Shown one piece after another: positions 1 through 10,382 of a stretch of 64,000 bases of DNA (the stretch's first letter is position 1; every line of letters starts with the position of its first letter). The DNA lies in the NCBI GenBank assembly GCA_002633025.1, contig NMRB01000741.1, forward strand, positions 4,693 to 68,692. Direction: 5' to 3'. The translations under genes and the position numbers were made by a program. The DNA is from Notospermus geniculatus. Taxonomy: Eukaryota > Nemertea > Pilidiophora > Heteronemertea > Lineidae. The notes under the pieces are model-generated. The model was not told the DNA's origin. It made no database searches and was given only the letters and a program-made list of their open reading frames with translations.

Positions 1-941
1 AATATCAATTGAAAGGAGTCTAATATTTTTAATGCATTTCCACTAGATATGCAGGAAATGAAACAAAGAAAACTTGAGATTTGTGGGTATACTGAAAAAG
101 GAGAACAGCCTCAGTGAAGTGTTTTGTTGAACATGACGAAATAGACCGGCAGCCTTGCTGAACATGAATGGTTCCACTCAATTAGACTTATTCAACCTTG
201 CCGCTGTCTGCGAACTTTAGGTTGAGTGCAAAACCAGCAAGCAACTCTACTTTTTACACAGCTGACTTCACAAGCAGTAGATAGCATTATGTCACTATGA
301 GCAGTATTGGGCACTATAGTCATGTCTGTTTACCAACTGACCCCTGTCATACTCTTGAACACCCATTGACCAAAATAACTATGCCATGACAATCCACAAA
401 CAATCAGATTGAAGTCAGTTTCACCATGTTTCCAAGGAAGGCATGTTTTGGATATTCTACCTGTTGAATACACCCCTTAATTACGTGATTTTGTTGTTCT
501 TGTTTCTCCCATTATAATGACAGTAAATTGAAGACCTCTCAGTGGGACTTATCTATGGTACTCCCCTGAAGTTTGTGCGAAGTTACAGCTTCAAATCATG
601 TTTATTTCTTATATTTCTGGGCATTTAAAAATATGCATTGTTTTAAATCTATAGGTCAGGGTCAGTCAAGATTAATTATTGCAGTACAGTTTTCAATCAC
701 ACAACAAAAGAGAACCACCCTGTCATTTTGGTTCCGATTGGTTCAGCCATTTCCGAGTTTTGCACAACTTGCATGTCATCTCCTTAACAGCCCATGCCTT
801 TTTGTTGGTTTCTTGTTGGACCTTGTTGGTTTCTAGTTACCCCTTGTTGACCACTAGTAGTTGAGTTAGTTGAGTTAGTTGACATAAAACCAATATCTTT
901 CATTACGTTGTCGACTAACTGAGTCTCTACGTTTGTTAAGC
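1..941. other. No gene recognised
   Basis: No convincing coding exon, RNA gene or bounded repeat was seen. Short open frames on the plus strand at 573-864 have no recognisable motif and look like chance. Confidence 0.4.
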
Positions 942-1565
942 TCATTTAATTAGTAAGAAATCGTGAGGAAATTGTAATCTGAGAACCAATTTTGTTGATT
1001 TATTATCTTTTAACCCTTTTATCACTTCGTTTCGGATTTCCTTGGGGATAATAGCATTTTCTTCGAGTGCTTGCTTCATAGCTTTTTCATCTTTGTTAAA
1101 AAATAATACTAATAATCTGATATTTTCTCTAAAATCTTTCACAATCGAATTATATTTTTGTATCAAAACCCAGCAGGTTATTCCGTAATGGCGTCCGCTG
1201 AAGGCGAGATCGCAGAGCTCTGTTGCTTTCTTCTTACTATCTTGTAAATTAGCACAGTCGTCTATTATGAATAGGGTGTTTGTACCTTTAAAAATTTTCA
1301 TGCATAACCATAGGAGTAAATTTAAATTTGTTTTTACCAGTGACGGATTTAGAACGATGAAATTTGTGTCTTTGAAAATCCATTTTCTATTATAGGTTTC
1401 ATTATAATCAAAGGTAGGACAAAATAGCACTATATTTTCAAAATGATCCCTATAAATTGTTTCCAACAGGTCTAAAATGAAATACGATTTGCCACAGTTA
1501 GTTACTCCGGAAATAATCGCATTGTATGGCTCGAAAATGAAAAAATCCTTAAGTTTAGAGCACAT
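942..1565 (-). CDS. A32-like (FtsK/HerA-type) DNA-packaging ATPase of a virus-like element
   Basis: This is an uninterrupted 207-residue frame. Walker A is GVTNCGKS at residues 20-27. Walker B is the hydrophobic run ending in IDD at about 97-103. An SGRHYG motif at 123-128 is followed by a WVLIQKY segment that fits the sensor-glutamine strand of the A32/FtsK-HerA family. In that family the enzyme pumps DNA into preformed capsids; in animal genomes close relatives occur in Polinton/Maverick, adintovirus and related elements. The usual length is about 200-260 residues, so this copy looks nearly complete and carries no stop or frameshift. A second leftward ORF lies 481 bases upstream, which suggests a residual gene cluster. 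The family call is from recognised motifs; the particular virus group is inference. It could be an active gene, a recent insertion or a captured gene. Confidence 0.78.
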   Translation of the reverse strand: MCSKLKDFFIFEPYNAIISGVTNCGKSYFILDLLETIYRDHFENIVLFCPTFDYNETYNRKWIFKDTNFIVLNPSLVKTNLNLLLWLCMKIFKGTNTLFIIDDCANLQDSKKKATELCDLAFSGRHYGITCWVLIQKYNSIVKDFRENIRLLVLFFNKDEKAMKQALEENAIIPKEIRNEVIKGLKDNKSTKLVLRLQFPHDFLLIK

Positions 1566-1963
1566 TTAAAAAGTAAAATTTAGTTCCCACTTCTAACCTG
1601 AGATGGCAGCACCATCGATAACACAAAACTGTACACTGATACAACCTCGTCCTATGTGGTCTCACTAACCAGTTTTCAGAAACCTGGAACAGGCTGGTGG
1701 GGTACGGGGGTTTTTCAACCTCACCTCCAGGTCAACCTCAGTTTATTTTACCCTGGAAACGAGGTTGAAGCTGAAAAGGGGTGGTAAAATGGAAAGCTGA
1801 AAGAGAAAAGCTGAAAGAGAAAAGCTGAAATTGAAACCCCAGCTTTTCCAAGCCTTTCTTACCTGGCACATAAAATATCTGATCAAAAAGTAGTCCTAAC
1901 GGTTTTCAGCCGGTTCATTGGTTTCCAGTTAGGTTGCGATTTTGGTGCAATTTTGGGCTTATA

Positions 1964-2038
1964 TGACTCCTGGGGATAGTACCACTGTCAGCCATATAAC
2001 TTCAGAAATTTGACTCCTGGGGATAGTACCACTGTCAG
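1964..2038. repeat. 47-bp tandem duplication
   Basis: The 28-base segment beginning TGACTCCTGGGGATAGTACC occurs at 1964-1991 and again at 2011-2038 in direct orientation. It lies between the two virus-like ORFs. No function is apparent. Confidence 0.7.
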
Positions 2039-2046
2039 ACATATTC

Positions 2047-2868
2047 CTAACCCATAAGACGTGAATGAATTCCTTTTTTTGGTTTTTGCATTTTTTGATT
2101 TTTTTTGGATTTTGCATTTTCTGATTTTTTTTGGTTTTTACATTTTCTGATTTTTTTTGGTTTTTGACATTTTGTGAGTTTTTTTTGTGCGAGTTTTTTG
2201 CGTTTTTTATAGTTTTTTATCAAAGGATCAGACATTAACACTCCCTTTAGTTGTGCCGGGTTTGTCTTTGTTTCACTTGCAGCACCACAAATAGCTTTAA
2301 AGTTCAAGGGAGTACTGTATTTTGGCTCTTGTTGAACGGATTGGTTGGCCCACGACTGGTATGATGGTTGATCCACTTGATAGAGCTCACGAGTACCAAG
2401 GTTTACGAGGCTTTCGGGCCCACGCCAGGGACCTTGGGGGATTATAGGTTCGTGAGGGATCCGCAGAGGTGAAACGTCCCAATCTTCACCCAGGACTAGA
2501 CTGTATTCTCTACTTTCTACATTCCGAGGTACTTTTACCCTCGCAGGTTCTTCCCAACCGTCAGATTCGGCCTCAACAATCTCCTCAAGTAGTGATTTAG
2601 ACTTGTTGTGAAGTGCCTGCATTTCATGTACACGATGATGTACATTATTCTGTACAAAACTTATCGGCGGGGGAGGCATGCTGAAATCCTTGATTATTTG
2701 TTTTAATTCCTCGCGTAACTCCTCACATTCGGTTGTGGTTTGCTCTATGAGCTCTATAGATTCTGAAAATGAAAAATCCGTGTTAAAATAGTCCTCATTA
2801 AGTAAATTATCGGTAATATCCTGGTCTAGTTCGGCGTATACTTCTTTGCAAAATTGGAATTCATTCAT
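2047..2868 (-). CDS. Uncharacterised protein with acidic N-terminus and lysine-rich tail
   Basis: This 273-residue frame is open throughout. The first 100 residues are acidic (many D/E) with a PPPP stretch near residue 67. The middle is rich in P, W and G. The last 50 or so residues are almost all K, Q, N and S, with repeated KKxxK patterns. I do not recognise the family. A basic tail would suit nucleic-acid binding, as in virion core or scaffold proteins, but that is inference from composition and from the neighbouring packaging ATPase on the same strand. The tail is encoded by near-repetitive TTTTTTGG-type DNA (2070-2230), so part of it may come from simple-repeat expansion. The ATG at 2868 is the first in frame. 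Confidence 0.5.
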   Translation of the reverse strand: MNEFQFCKEVYAELDQDITDNLLNEDYFNTDFSFSESIELIEQTTTECEELREELKQIIKDFSMPPPPISFVQNNVHHRVHEMQALHNKSKSLLEEIVEAESDGWEEPARVKVPRNVESREYSLVLGEDWDVSPLRIPHEPIIPQGPWRGPESLVNLGTRELYQVDQPSYQSWANQSVQQEPKYSTPLNFKAICGAASETKTNPAQLKGVLMSDPLIKNYKKRKKLAQKKLTKCQKPKKIRKCKNQKKSENAKSKKNQKMQKPKKGIHSRLMG

Positions 2869-3007
2869 GTCTGAATGCCTATTGTGAAATCTCGGTCACG
2901 TTCGCTCACGCGTGATGAAAAGCCGGCTGTTCCAAAAGCTTTTGTGTTGGGGGGTTTTGTGCGTTGATATGTTTTGTGTCACCGGTATGTTTACGTTTTG
3001 TGACCTA

Positions 3008-3306
3008 CAGTACAGGTCACAATTGACATCCCTAAATTCGCGTAAGTTATGCGTAAGTCACTCGTAACTTACGCAACAACTCACGAGCTATGTTACGCGT
3101 AACTTACGAGATGAGTTACGCGGTGAGTTACGCAATTTCGCTAGTTACGCGGTGAGTTACACAGCGAGCTACGAGATGAGTTGCGCGATTTTGGGGAGTT
3201 ACGCGGTGAGTTACGCGACACCAAAGCCGTGAGTTATGCGTAAGTTACTCGTAACTTACGAGTAACTTACGCGAAGCCGTAGGGATGTCAATTGTGACCT
3301 GTACTG
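3008..3306. mobile_element. Palindromic MITE, TA target (mariner-like)
   Basis: The inverted ends CAGTACAGGTCACAATTGAC and its complement lie between TA dinucleotides (3006-3007 and 3307-3308). The interior is built from short GAGTTACGCGGT-type subrepeats in both orientations. A CAGT terminus with a TA duplication fits Tc1/mariner-type non-autonomous elements. There is no transposase. Confidence 0.75.
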
Positions 3307-3331
3307 TAGATTGAATTTTTCAAGAATTTTA

Positions 3332-3504
3332 TAGTATAAGGAAAGTGCACGGATCTGGATGGAGGAGATTTTATTAGTTTGCAAGTTTAGGTAGGTCTAG
3401 TTTTTTGAAACAGCCCGGAAATAGGGATATTTTAGTGTAATTTAGCCTTCTCTTGGCGGCTAATCTTCCTCCTCCATCCAGATCCGTGCACTTTCCTTAT
3501 ACTA
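3332..3504. mobile_element. Small MITE with long inverted ends
   Basis: The 35-bp inverted ends begin TAGTATAAGGAAAGTGCACG at 3332 and are complemented at the right, ending at 3504. There is no coding capacity. A diverged relative of the end sequence is visible near 42905-42945. Confidence 0.7.
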
Positions 3505-3522
3505 GGGAAAGGGCGGCCTTAA

Positions 3523-4309
3523 GGGGGCGGTAGCCATAAGGAAGCGCACTGCAAATGGCGACTGAAAATAATTCATATTTTCTTCAAGCAAAAAGGTAGC
3601 ATCGATTTCATGTATTTCTATGAAATTGCTACTCTTGTTCTACACATCTGAATTGTAAACGATGTGCTTTCATCTTTCATTAATCAGCTAATTAAGCAAA
3701 CAATGAGACCCCCCATTTGACTTTTTCGTCATAGATTTCTCGGCAACAACGCGACTGGGACCTGGCGTTTTATCACCAAATGTTGGGGAATACATATGTG
3801 CAGGTGCCGACGTTGAGATAATTTGCAAATTCTAATTCTTAGTAATGATAATTATGTAATTTGTGCCAAAAATTGGTCAAAAATGAACTTTTTGAATATC
3901 TCCCGAATCCTGTTGAATAGTGAAAAAATCTCAACGTCGCGCCCTGCGCACAAATATACTGCTGCCAAATGAAAAGAAACCACTGAAATGCGATGCCTGA
4001 TGGACGAGAAAAGTCTTCCCAAAATTTTCATATTTTGGCCTAAACACGCCTCGCTTTTCGAAATACGCGGGCTATTTAAGTAACCTCCTTATTGTCATTA
4101 AAATAGGCCTATGCACACGGACGCACCGGGTGTACAAAAGCATTGTGCTGGACAATATTTTTGAAAGAGTGTAGGTTTTGGCAACGAACCATGATCAGCT
4201 TGTCCTTGACGCCTAATTTTATTAACAATACATGGTTATTCATAAATAAGACGGTTCAACCTTCGGCCGCCGCACTAAAACGGCGCTGTATGTTTCCACT
4301 ACCGCCCCC
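3523..4309. mobile_element. Non-autonomous TTAA-target element (piggyBac- or Kolobok-like)
   Basis: TTAA is present at 3519-3522 and 4310-4313. The internal ends GGGGGCGGTAG and CTACCGCCCCC are exact complements. The 787-bp interior has no transposase ORF. TTAA duplication is diagnostic of piggyBac or Kolobok superfamilies; the ends alone do not let me choose. Confidence 0.6.
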
Positions 4310-4339
4310 TTAAAAGGTAGCAAATGCCGACCAGCAGCT

Positions 4340-4646
4340 GTGGATTGTCCACAGACATTATCGAAGTGGCTCATAATAAAGAAAGAACTCCGTTTTGAGA
4401 CGATGAGGAGGTTGTTTGTATGTATGGCATCATTAACATTGTAGGGCCATTGCCCTTGTAGTCATGTGACCTGCGCAATGACCTGCGCAGTGGTGTGAGT
4501 TTTGGTAGTTTTCCCGCCATGTGCAATGTGTTGTGTTGCGGTGTGTGGAGAAGTGAAAAGAGTACAGCAATGATGACCTCCGAGTTCCGTCTTGTCGTTG
4601 GTTGCTGAGCCGGTTGCTGATATTGAAGAGCCCAGGAGACACTACA
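4340..4646 (+). repeat. Probable 5' LTR of Ty3/Gypsy-like element (left boundary uncertain)
   Basis: The right edge is set by a CA-ending sequence (ACTACA, ending 4646) two bases before a primer-binding-site-like segment. The left edge is a guess: a TG at 4340 just after the TTAA element. No second LTR is present, because the retroelement is cut off on its 3' side, so the boundaries cannot be confirmed by comparison. Confidence 0.35.
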
Positions 4647-4648
4647 TA

Positions 4649-4660
4649 TGGCGCCCAACG
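4649..4660 (+). promoter_or_regulatory. Primer binding site of the LTR retrotransposon
   Basis: TGGCGCCCAACG follows the putative LTR end by two bases. TGGCGCC-initial sequences are common tRNA primer sites for reverse transcription in Gypsy-type elements and retroviruses. Its position between the LTR edge and gag supports the call. Confidence 0.55.
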
Positions 4661-5240
4661 TTGGTGATCTTCGGGTATTTTGCTGATGATTGATCGTGTT
4701 TCTCTTCTCGGAACGAACTCACTCCGTGGATGCCCACGTGCATTCACACACATCCTGCATTGCACTGTTGTGTGCATGCCCCCGTGCATGAGGTGCGGCC
4801 CCCGTGCTGTACATGATCGTCACGTGCTCTTGCGTTTGGACGATTGGTATTTCCTCTGGACTGCGGCATAAACCTTATGCTGGTTCCGGTTACAGTTGCC
4901 TGGTGGTGGCTGTTGATGTTGTCGTTGGGTGCGGTGTCGTGACTGTGTCAACATCTGGTCATCCCCTTTTTGTGGTCGACGTGTCGTGGATCGATCGAGT
5001 GTAAAGGAAGTGGGAGAGGTTCCGTCTTCATCGTCCATCCTGTGTGTACCCAAGCCCCCGACGAGCTGAGACGTTTCCTGCTGCTGCACAGTTGTCGTGT
5101 TGTCACATGTATTTAGTACTTGTTGGTTCTTTTGTATTTTTGTCTGTATGGTTTCGACAGTGTACCTCCCCGTCTGGAATCGCTGTATTAGTGTACGCCT
5201 GTTTTTAGTTACTCTTGTATTGTTGTCGTTTCGCGTCAAT

Positions 5241-5586
5241 ATGTCATTGGTAAAGGAGGAAGATATTGCGGCAACTTCCGCATATCTGCTCAAGTTTACC
5301 AATGACTATATTGTGCGTCTGTGTGAGTATAACCATCTTGATACATCTGTCTTGAAAGACAAAGTGTCGCGTATTGCTGCCCTGGCTGAGTTAGAGCACT
5401 TTGAGGAGCCCGGTGCCATGGGCGGTCCACCCGCTTCCGCCATGGACACCTCGGTAATCCAGCACTTACTTAAGACATTTTCTGCAGAACGTGAGAAGGA
5501 TACCGAAGCTTTATTGGCGACTGTCAAAACCATGGTTGATTCGATACCGAAGCCTACTACTACTCGTGCCATTCCTCTGAAGGAAT
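5241..5586 (+). pseudogene. Gag N-terminal part, split by a MITE
   Basis: An open frame starts at the ATG at 5241 (MSLVKEED) and runs about 115 residues until it enters the MITE at 5587. An earlier in-frame ATG at 5097 adds a hydrophobic stretch unlike gag, so 5241 is preferred. The segment has helical, charged composition and an AEREKDTEALL-type coiled stretch. It resumes after the MITE in the frame that carries the recognisable gag core. It probably encodes the N-terminal region of a structural polyprotein that packages retrotransposon RNA. Confidence 0.55.
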
Positions 5587-5956
5587 GAGGAACCCGCACA
5601 CTAACGTCACAACGTGGCGCTGCGATCGATGTGACCGAAATTTCTTTTTTCTAACGTTATTTCCATTTATTTCTGGCCTGAAAATAAACCATTTGTGTTG
5701 GTCGCATGGCAGTAAAACTTGCATCATCGTGTAGCAGATGAAATTTTCTTTTAAACTCATTCCTTTTTTTCTCAAAAATTAAGAGATCCGATAGCGATAA
5801 GGACAACGTCATTTGTGTCATTCTTCCTGTAGAAAAATGTACAGGAAATTTTTTTCATGACGCAACGTCAACACCTAAAACAACGTCAATGACGTCGTTT
5901 CGGTACAATCGCTCGCAGCGCCGACCTGTCGGGATAAACCGCAGGGCGGGTTCCTC
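5587..5956. mobile_element. MITE with GAGGAACCCGC ends, inserted in gag
   Basis: The left end GAGGAACCCGC (5587-5597) is complemented by GCGGGTTCCTC (5946-5956). The interior is rich in ACGTCA motifs. A sister copy at 37787-38149 shares the ends and parts of the interior. Insertion here separates the gag N-terminus from its core; the ORF start at 5889 is provided by the MITE, not by gag. Confidence 0.7.
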
Positions 5957-7253
5957 ATTGTCGAAGTTTAGTGACACGGATGATATTGTATTATGGTTTC
6001 AGACTTTTGAGAACTTAGCCAGGCGCAAGAAGATAAATGAGTCCGAATGGTCTGCGGCTCTCGAACCATTTCTGACAGGGAACGCACAAAGTGCCTACTT
6101 TGCGCTCCCTGAGACGGAACGCGAAATTTTTAAGAATGCAAAAACGGCTATTCTGTTGAGGTACAGGCTGACGCCTTCGGCACATAGGGCGAAATTCCGG
6201 AGAGAGGTGAAAAAACCTACGGAGAGTTTTCAAGATTTTGCCTCTAGATTAGAGCAGTATTTCAAGTTGTGGCTTGAACCATCCTCTACTCTATGTGCTG
6301 ATGGCGAAGCATCGAGAATTTTTGGGAAAATTATAGCTGATCAATTTTTAACTACGGTTAGAGACGAGAACCTGCACTTGAAGTTAGTTGAAAAGGTTGA
6401 TTCGGGGTCGTCTTTGATGGACTTGGCGAAGTACGCCGATACATTTGCTTTGGAAAGAAAATTACTCCGTGATGATAAAGAGAAAAATGAAAAAGAGAAA
6501 TCTGAGGTTAAGCCGAATCAGGAGAGGAGCGGTGACATGTCCAACTCTGGGGGGTCGAATCAGTCCTACAAACCTGGTGATAACAAGTATGGTGGTGGTC
6601 AGGAAAGGCCAGGGAAAAAGTACAATGCTGCTTGCTTTGGTTGTGGGGAGCTTGGTCACAAGAAGGCAGAGTGCCCCAAGTCAAAAAAGAAGGACCAGGC
6701 TACCGTTGAGCAAACACTCAATTTTGTGGACCTGTCACGCCCCTCTGCTCTTTTCGACTCTGTTCTAAATCCTGAGGCACCTGAATGGCACCCCAAGTGT
6801 GGTAGATCTAGTTTGGAACATAACATTTCTGCAGGTACAAAGATTTCTGTAAAAGTGAATGATGAAAATGCTGTAGCCTTAGTTGACTCTGGAGCATCGG
6901 ATTTTTGTCGGAAATTGAATGTTGTTCCAAAAGATGATAAGAATGTAATGCTCAAGTGGTTTGAAGGGACAAAGGTACAATCCTCTGGATGTGTCATGGT
7001 GGATATAACTTGTGCTGGTCAACTGTACTGTGTTGAATGTATTGTTGTGAAATCATTGTCAACGTCTCTCTTGCTCGGTAGGGATTTCATCTATAAGGTG
7101 GGCCTTACCATAGATTTCTCTGCTGGCGCCTACTGGTTAGCACAACATAAGCCTACCATCAAATGGCCACTAGTTGATCATGAGTCATGTGTTGTAAGTT
7201 CAGAGGGCAGCCTGCGCCCAAGTCATGTACAGATAGTGAATCTAATGTTGTGA
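5957..7253 (+). pseudogene. Ty3/Gypsy-like gag core, zinc knuckle and aspartic protease
   Basis: The frame is open from 5889, but its first 23 codons lie in the MITE. The gag capsid-like core follows immediately (KFSDTDDIVLWFQTFENLA type). A basic, glycine-rich linker leads to one CCHC knuckle, CFGCGELGHKKAEC, encoded near 6633-6674. A retropepsin-like domain carries the catalytic ALVDSGAS motif near 6883-6906 and the LLLGRDFI strand near 7069-7095. The frame ends at 7253. The downstream pol sequence is in another frame, as is common with programmed frameshifting, but it can also be decay. The element is non-autonomous here because RT, RNase H and integrase are missing. Confidence 0.8.
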
Positions 7254-7363
7254 AATCTGACTGTGAGGAAAAGCGTCAGGTGTACATTGAGAAATTGGTG
7301 AAAGAATTTCCAGATGTTTTGTCAGAGAAACCCGGTGTAATAGATCAGACTGCCCTACACATA
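7187..7363 (+). pseudogene. Truncated pol leader of the Gypsy-like element
   Basis: In the shifted frame, EFPDVLSEKPG near 7305-7340 matches the conserved linker that precedes Gypsy reverse transcriptases (FPDVF-type motif). The similarity stops at a perfect 20-bp palindrome at 7364-7383, and no RT palm motif follows. The element is therefore cut off within the first residues of pol. Confidence 0.6.
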
Positions 7364-7432
7364 GGATGCCCGGCCGGGCATCCTGTACTAAAAATTTCCG
7401 ATATTAGTTGTCCGATAGGGCAATGAAAATAA

Positions 7433-7596
7433 ACTAAAGCGGCCAATACACGATCAATATTATTGCACAATATGAGGATCACAATGGGCAATATTATTGC
7501 CAATCTTTCTTCTACCCATCATGCGAAAAGCACACGACCACCCATTTGGGCCCCATATTGTGCAATAATATTGCGCCGTGTATGGGCGGCTTTAGT
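7433..7596. mobile_element. Short MITE
   Basis: The ends ACTAAAGCGGCCAATACACG and a near-perfect complement enclose a 164-bp segment with a shared TATTGCACAATATG inner palindrome. It lies just downstream of the truncated pol. A related ATTGCACAATATGAGGA string occurs at about 11740. Confidence 0.6.
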
Positions 7597-7698
7597 CCTG
7601 ATTATATTATTTGCCCTCCCTGGGCAACGAATTTTAGGCTTCATCTTAGAAAACTGAATTTTTTTGCCCTAGCTAGAGATGACGAAACGTGTCGAATA

Positions 7699-7892
7699 AG
7701 GCTCCAGTTCCATAGAGTTCACGTTTACACTTTTCTCGCGTTACACTTCACGTTTTCCTTTCGATCCTCGGTGAAAGCATGCCACATGACAGGTAATGTG
7801 TGTCTCGTTGTGCGCTGAATCGAGGAACGAAAGGAAAACGTGAAGCGTGGCGCGTGAAAAGTGTAAACGTTAACTCTATGGAACTGGAGCCT
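7699..7892. mobile_element. Palindromic MITE or hairpin repeat
   Basis: AGGCTCCAGTTCCATAGAGT at the left edge is complemented at the right edge. The pairing continues for about 65 bp through a GAAAGGAAAACGTGAA segment. There is no coding capacity. Confidence 0.6.
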
Positions 7893-7984
7893 AACATTAT
7901 AATATTGTGGTGACAGCGGGTTTCCTGGCTATTGTAGGCGTGCGCATTGTGCACCTTTTTCACCATGAAAAAAGGTGGGTCGTC

Positions 7985-8075
7985 CAGTTCGCCTCAATGG
8001 CGTAGTGGTTTAATGCGTTCGTTTCTTCTTTTCAGGCTCTCTAGGTACCAGGATCGAATCTCCGTCGGGATTTTT
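7985..8075 (+). ncRNA. tRNA-like (SINE head) candidate
   Basis: An A-box-like TGGCGTAGTGG (about 7998-8008) and a B-box-like GGATCGAATCT (8051-8061) are spaced about 50 bp apart, as in a tRNA-derived promoter. The B box deviates from consensus and I could not fold a full cloverleaf. It may be a decayed tRNA-derived SINE. Confidence 0.35.
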
Positions 8076-8784
8076 CATATAATAGTATCTTTATATGCAT
8101 GTAGGCCTACACACCATTCACGCATTGTACAATTTGTCTATTCTGCACCTCAACTGTATTGATGCTTTAATATAAAACATCCTCATTTCATAGAACTTCA
8201 TCTTTATTTTCGTCGCTTGACGTTTTTTTGGGATATTGTGATTAAGGGGAAACTTGACTCTGTTCACTCAGACTGGGAGTCCAGCATGATTTTGAAAAGG
8301 CCTGAACACTGGGAACATTTTGAGTGGTTAGTTTGATATTTCTTAAAAAACGAATGAATGGATTTTTAGAAGATTTTTCCACCAAATGTTCTTTGAAATA
8401 CACCAGTTTAAAACTGAAAATGGTGAGCTATTACTGTTGTGCAGAATCCATCCGCAATTGTCTACAAATCGTCTACAAATAGGACTACACAATGTATTTT
8501 CTAGCTGAATCATTCATCAAGTACAAGAATGCATTCGGCCCTCTTGATTCAGGCTCTCCTCAAATTCGTTGGACGAATCCTTCTCTTTACTACATGTATA
8601 TAAAGGCCCTTTGACGCAGTGGAAGGTAGATAGCACTGGTTAAGCCAAGGATATAGCGGGTTTGGGATTTGTCTCACTCTCAGCATCTGTTTTACTCTGT
8701 TCGAATCTACGCAAGGGATTAACCCACCTATTATACATGTACACTACCCACCTACACTACAGGAGGGTGTTGATCCCCAAAGGG
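8076..8784. other. No gene recognised
   Basis: AT-rich sequence without a convincing ORF, RNA gene or bounded repeat. Confidence 0.4.
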
Positions 8785-8990
8785 TAGGGTAGGGTTAGGG
8801 TGGGGACAGTCAAGAGTGGTTAGGGTTAGGCTTGGGGTTGGGGTTAGGATTTACAACTTCAGCATTAGGGTTGAGACTCAGGAGTGGTTAGGGTTAGGCT
8901 TAGGGTTAGGATTTACAACTTCCGCATTAGGGTTGAGACTCAGGAGTGGTTAGGGTTAGGCTTTGGGGTTAGGGTTAGGATTTACAACTT
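8785..8990 (+). repeat. Tandem repeat with telomere-like GGTTAGGGTTAGG cores
   Basis: Three units of 62-69 bp start with GAGTGGTTAGGGTTAGG at about 8813, 8882 and 8944. Each contains several TTAGGG hexamers followed by a common GATTTACAACTTC block. It resembles an interstitial telomeric sequence embedded in a minisatellite. Confidence 0.75.
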
Positions 8991-9604
8991 CCACGGCGTC
9001 AGGTCCCTGAGTGTGTTGGTTTAGAATATCATAATGTCGTAATTTCTGGGCAGGGTGCCTTTTTGAACCAAACTTGGAATTAAAAAGAATATTCGCAATA
9101 AGAACAACATATGTACATGTATATCGTTGAAGTCTTTCAGAGGAAAGAATATTGAAACACACAGCAAAAAATTGAAGTGCACAACAAAAATTTCATTGAT
9201 TTCAAAAGAATCCCAAAAAAGAGGGTGATTGAAGATAATAATAAACAAATGTGTATTGGTTGCTGTTGGAAGACATGAAATTAGTAGTTAAATGATGATA
9301 TGTTATGTAAATAACGTTTATAACTTATAACAATTTCAAATAAAGACTGGTTACTAGCGGGGTTGGAACCTACGGTCAAGGGAGTCGAAATCTGAAAGGA
9401 AAGAAAGTCATTAGTAGACAGGCCTAAACCCACACACCCACTGGGGACGGCTGGCAGCGGACCGAATTTTTCTTTCTTTTGTCGTCAAAATAGACGAGGC
9501 GATCCGCTTGAATACGATCAGTGAAGGCATGAAATCCGACACAGGGCATTCTGTATAAGCGGGCATTCTGATCTATGATAGTTGTAGTGAAAACTACTGC
9601 CCTA

Positions 9605-9679
9605 GATACAGATTGCCCGGTGGGCAATAAAAAAAGGGCCTTCGGCCGTTTTTTATTGCCCCACCGGGCAATCTGTATC
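9605..9679. repeat. Near-perfect hairpin
   Basis: GATACAGATTGCCCGGTGGG at 9605 pairs with its complement ending at 9679, with one indel. The loop is a GGGCCTTCGGCC self-palindrome with A and T runs on its sides. A second, imperfect copy of the CAGGGCATTCTGTAT end is at about 9542. Confidence 0.65.
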
Positions 9680-10382
9680 ACCGGGCTACGCCAAGCATCC
9701 CAGAGGAGAGAGAACATTGTGTCACACTTCTGGATGATATTTTGATTGAAATCTACCACCATCATGCTTGTTTCAAAAGTTTCCTTTGATCTGTATCAGT
9801 GTACTTTGGAGTGAAATCACCCTCCATTCAAAGAGCCCATGAGAGAAAAGTAAGAGAGCGACAAAAGATTTTATTTCTTTAAATCAAAGAGCTATTCTAG
9901 GACTACCATTCACAAAAATATCTTTACCGGAGGCCCTGCAGAGAATGAGTTATACAGCAATGAAAACTGGCAATTTTTGAAAAATAGGGGAATGGCTTTT
10001 TTTGGGACGCACTGTACCTCACCAAAAGTGATTTTCTTTGCAAAAAATTAGTACGAAAATTTACTGTAGGACACCGTCTATTAATTATTCATAGGCGATG
10101 TTTCATATCAACGCAAGCATGCTTACTAAAAAATGCTGAAGTTGACCCATTTTGTGAAGACATTGGGGGTATTTTTAATGGGAAAATGGGTATGCATTGG
10201 GAAGGGTTTTCTGTTCTGTGTGATTATTTGCGAAATGGCTTCACCTGCCTTCATCCTACCCTCAGACCAGTCTATGGTAGATATCTGTGCTAGATCTGCC
10301 GACCCACCACCTTGCCACTTTTTGCATGATCCTGCATGGTTCTATCGTGGACGCACACTTAAAAATCGATAAACTATGCTTC

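Noticed and set aside
5889-5956. First 23 residues of the gag-protease ORF
   Set aside because: Encoded by the MITE, not by gag; used only as a fortuitous start.
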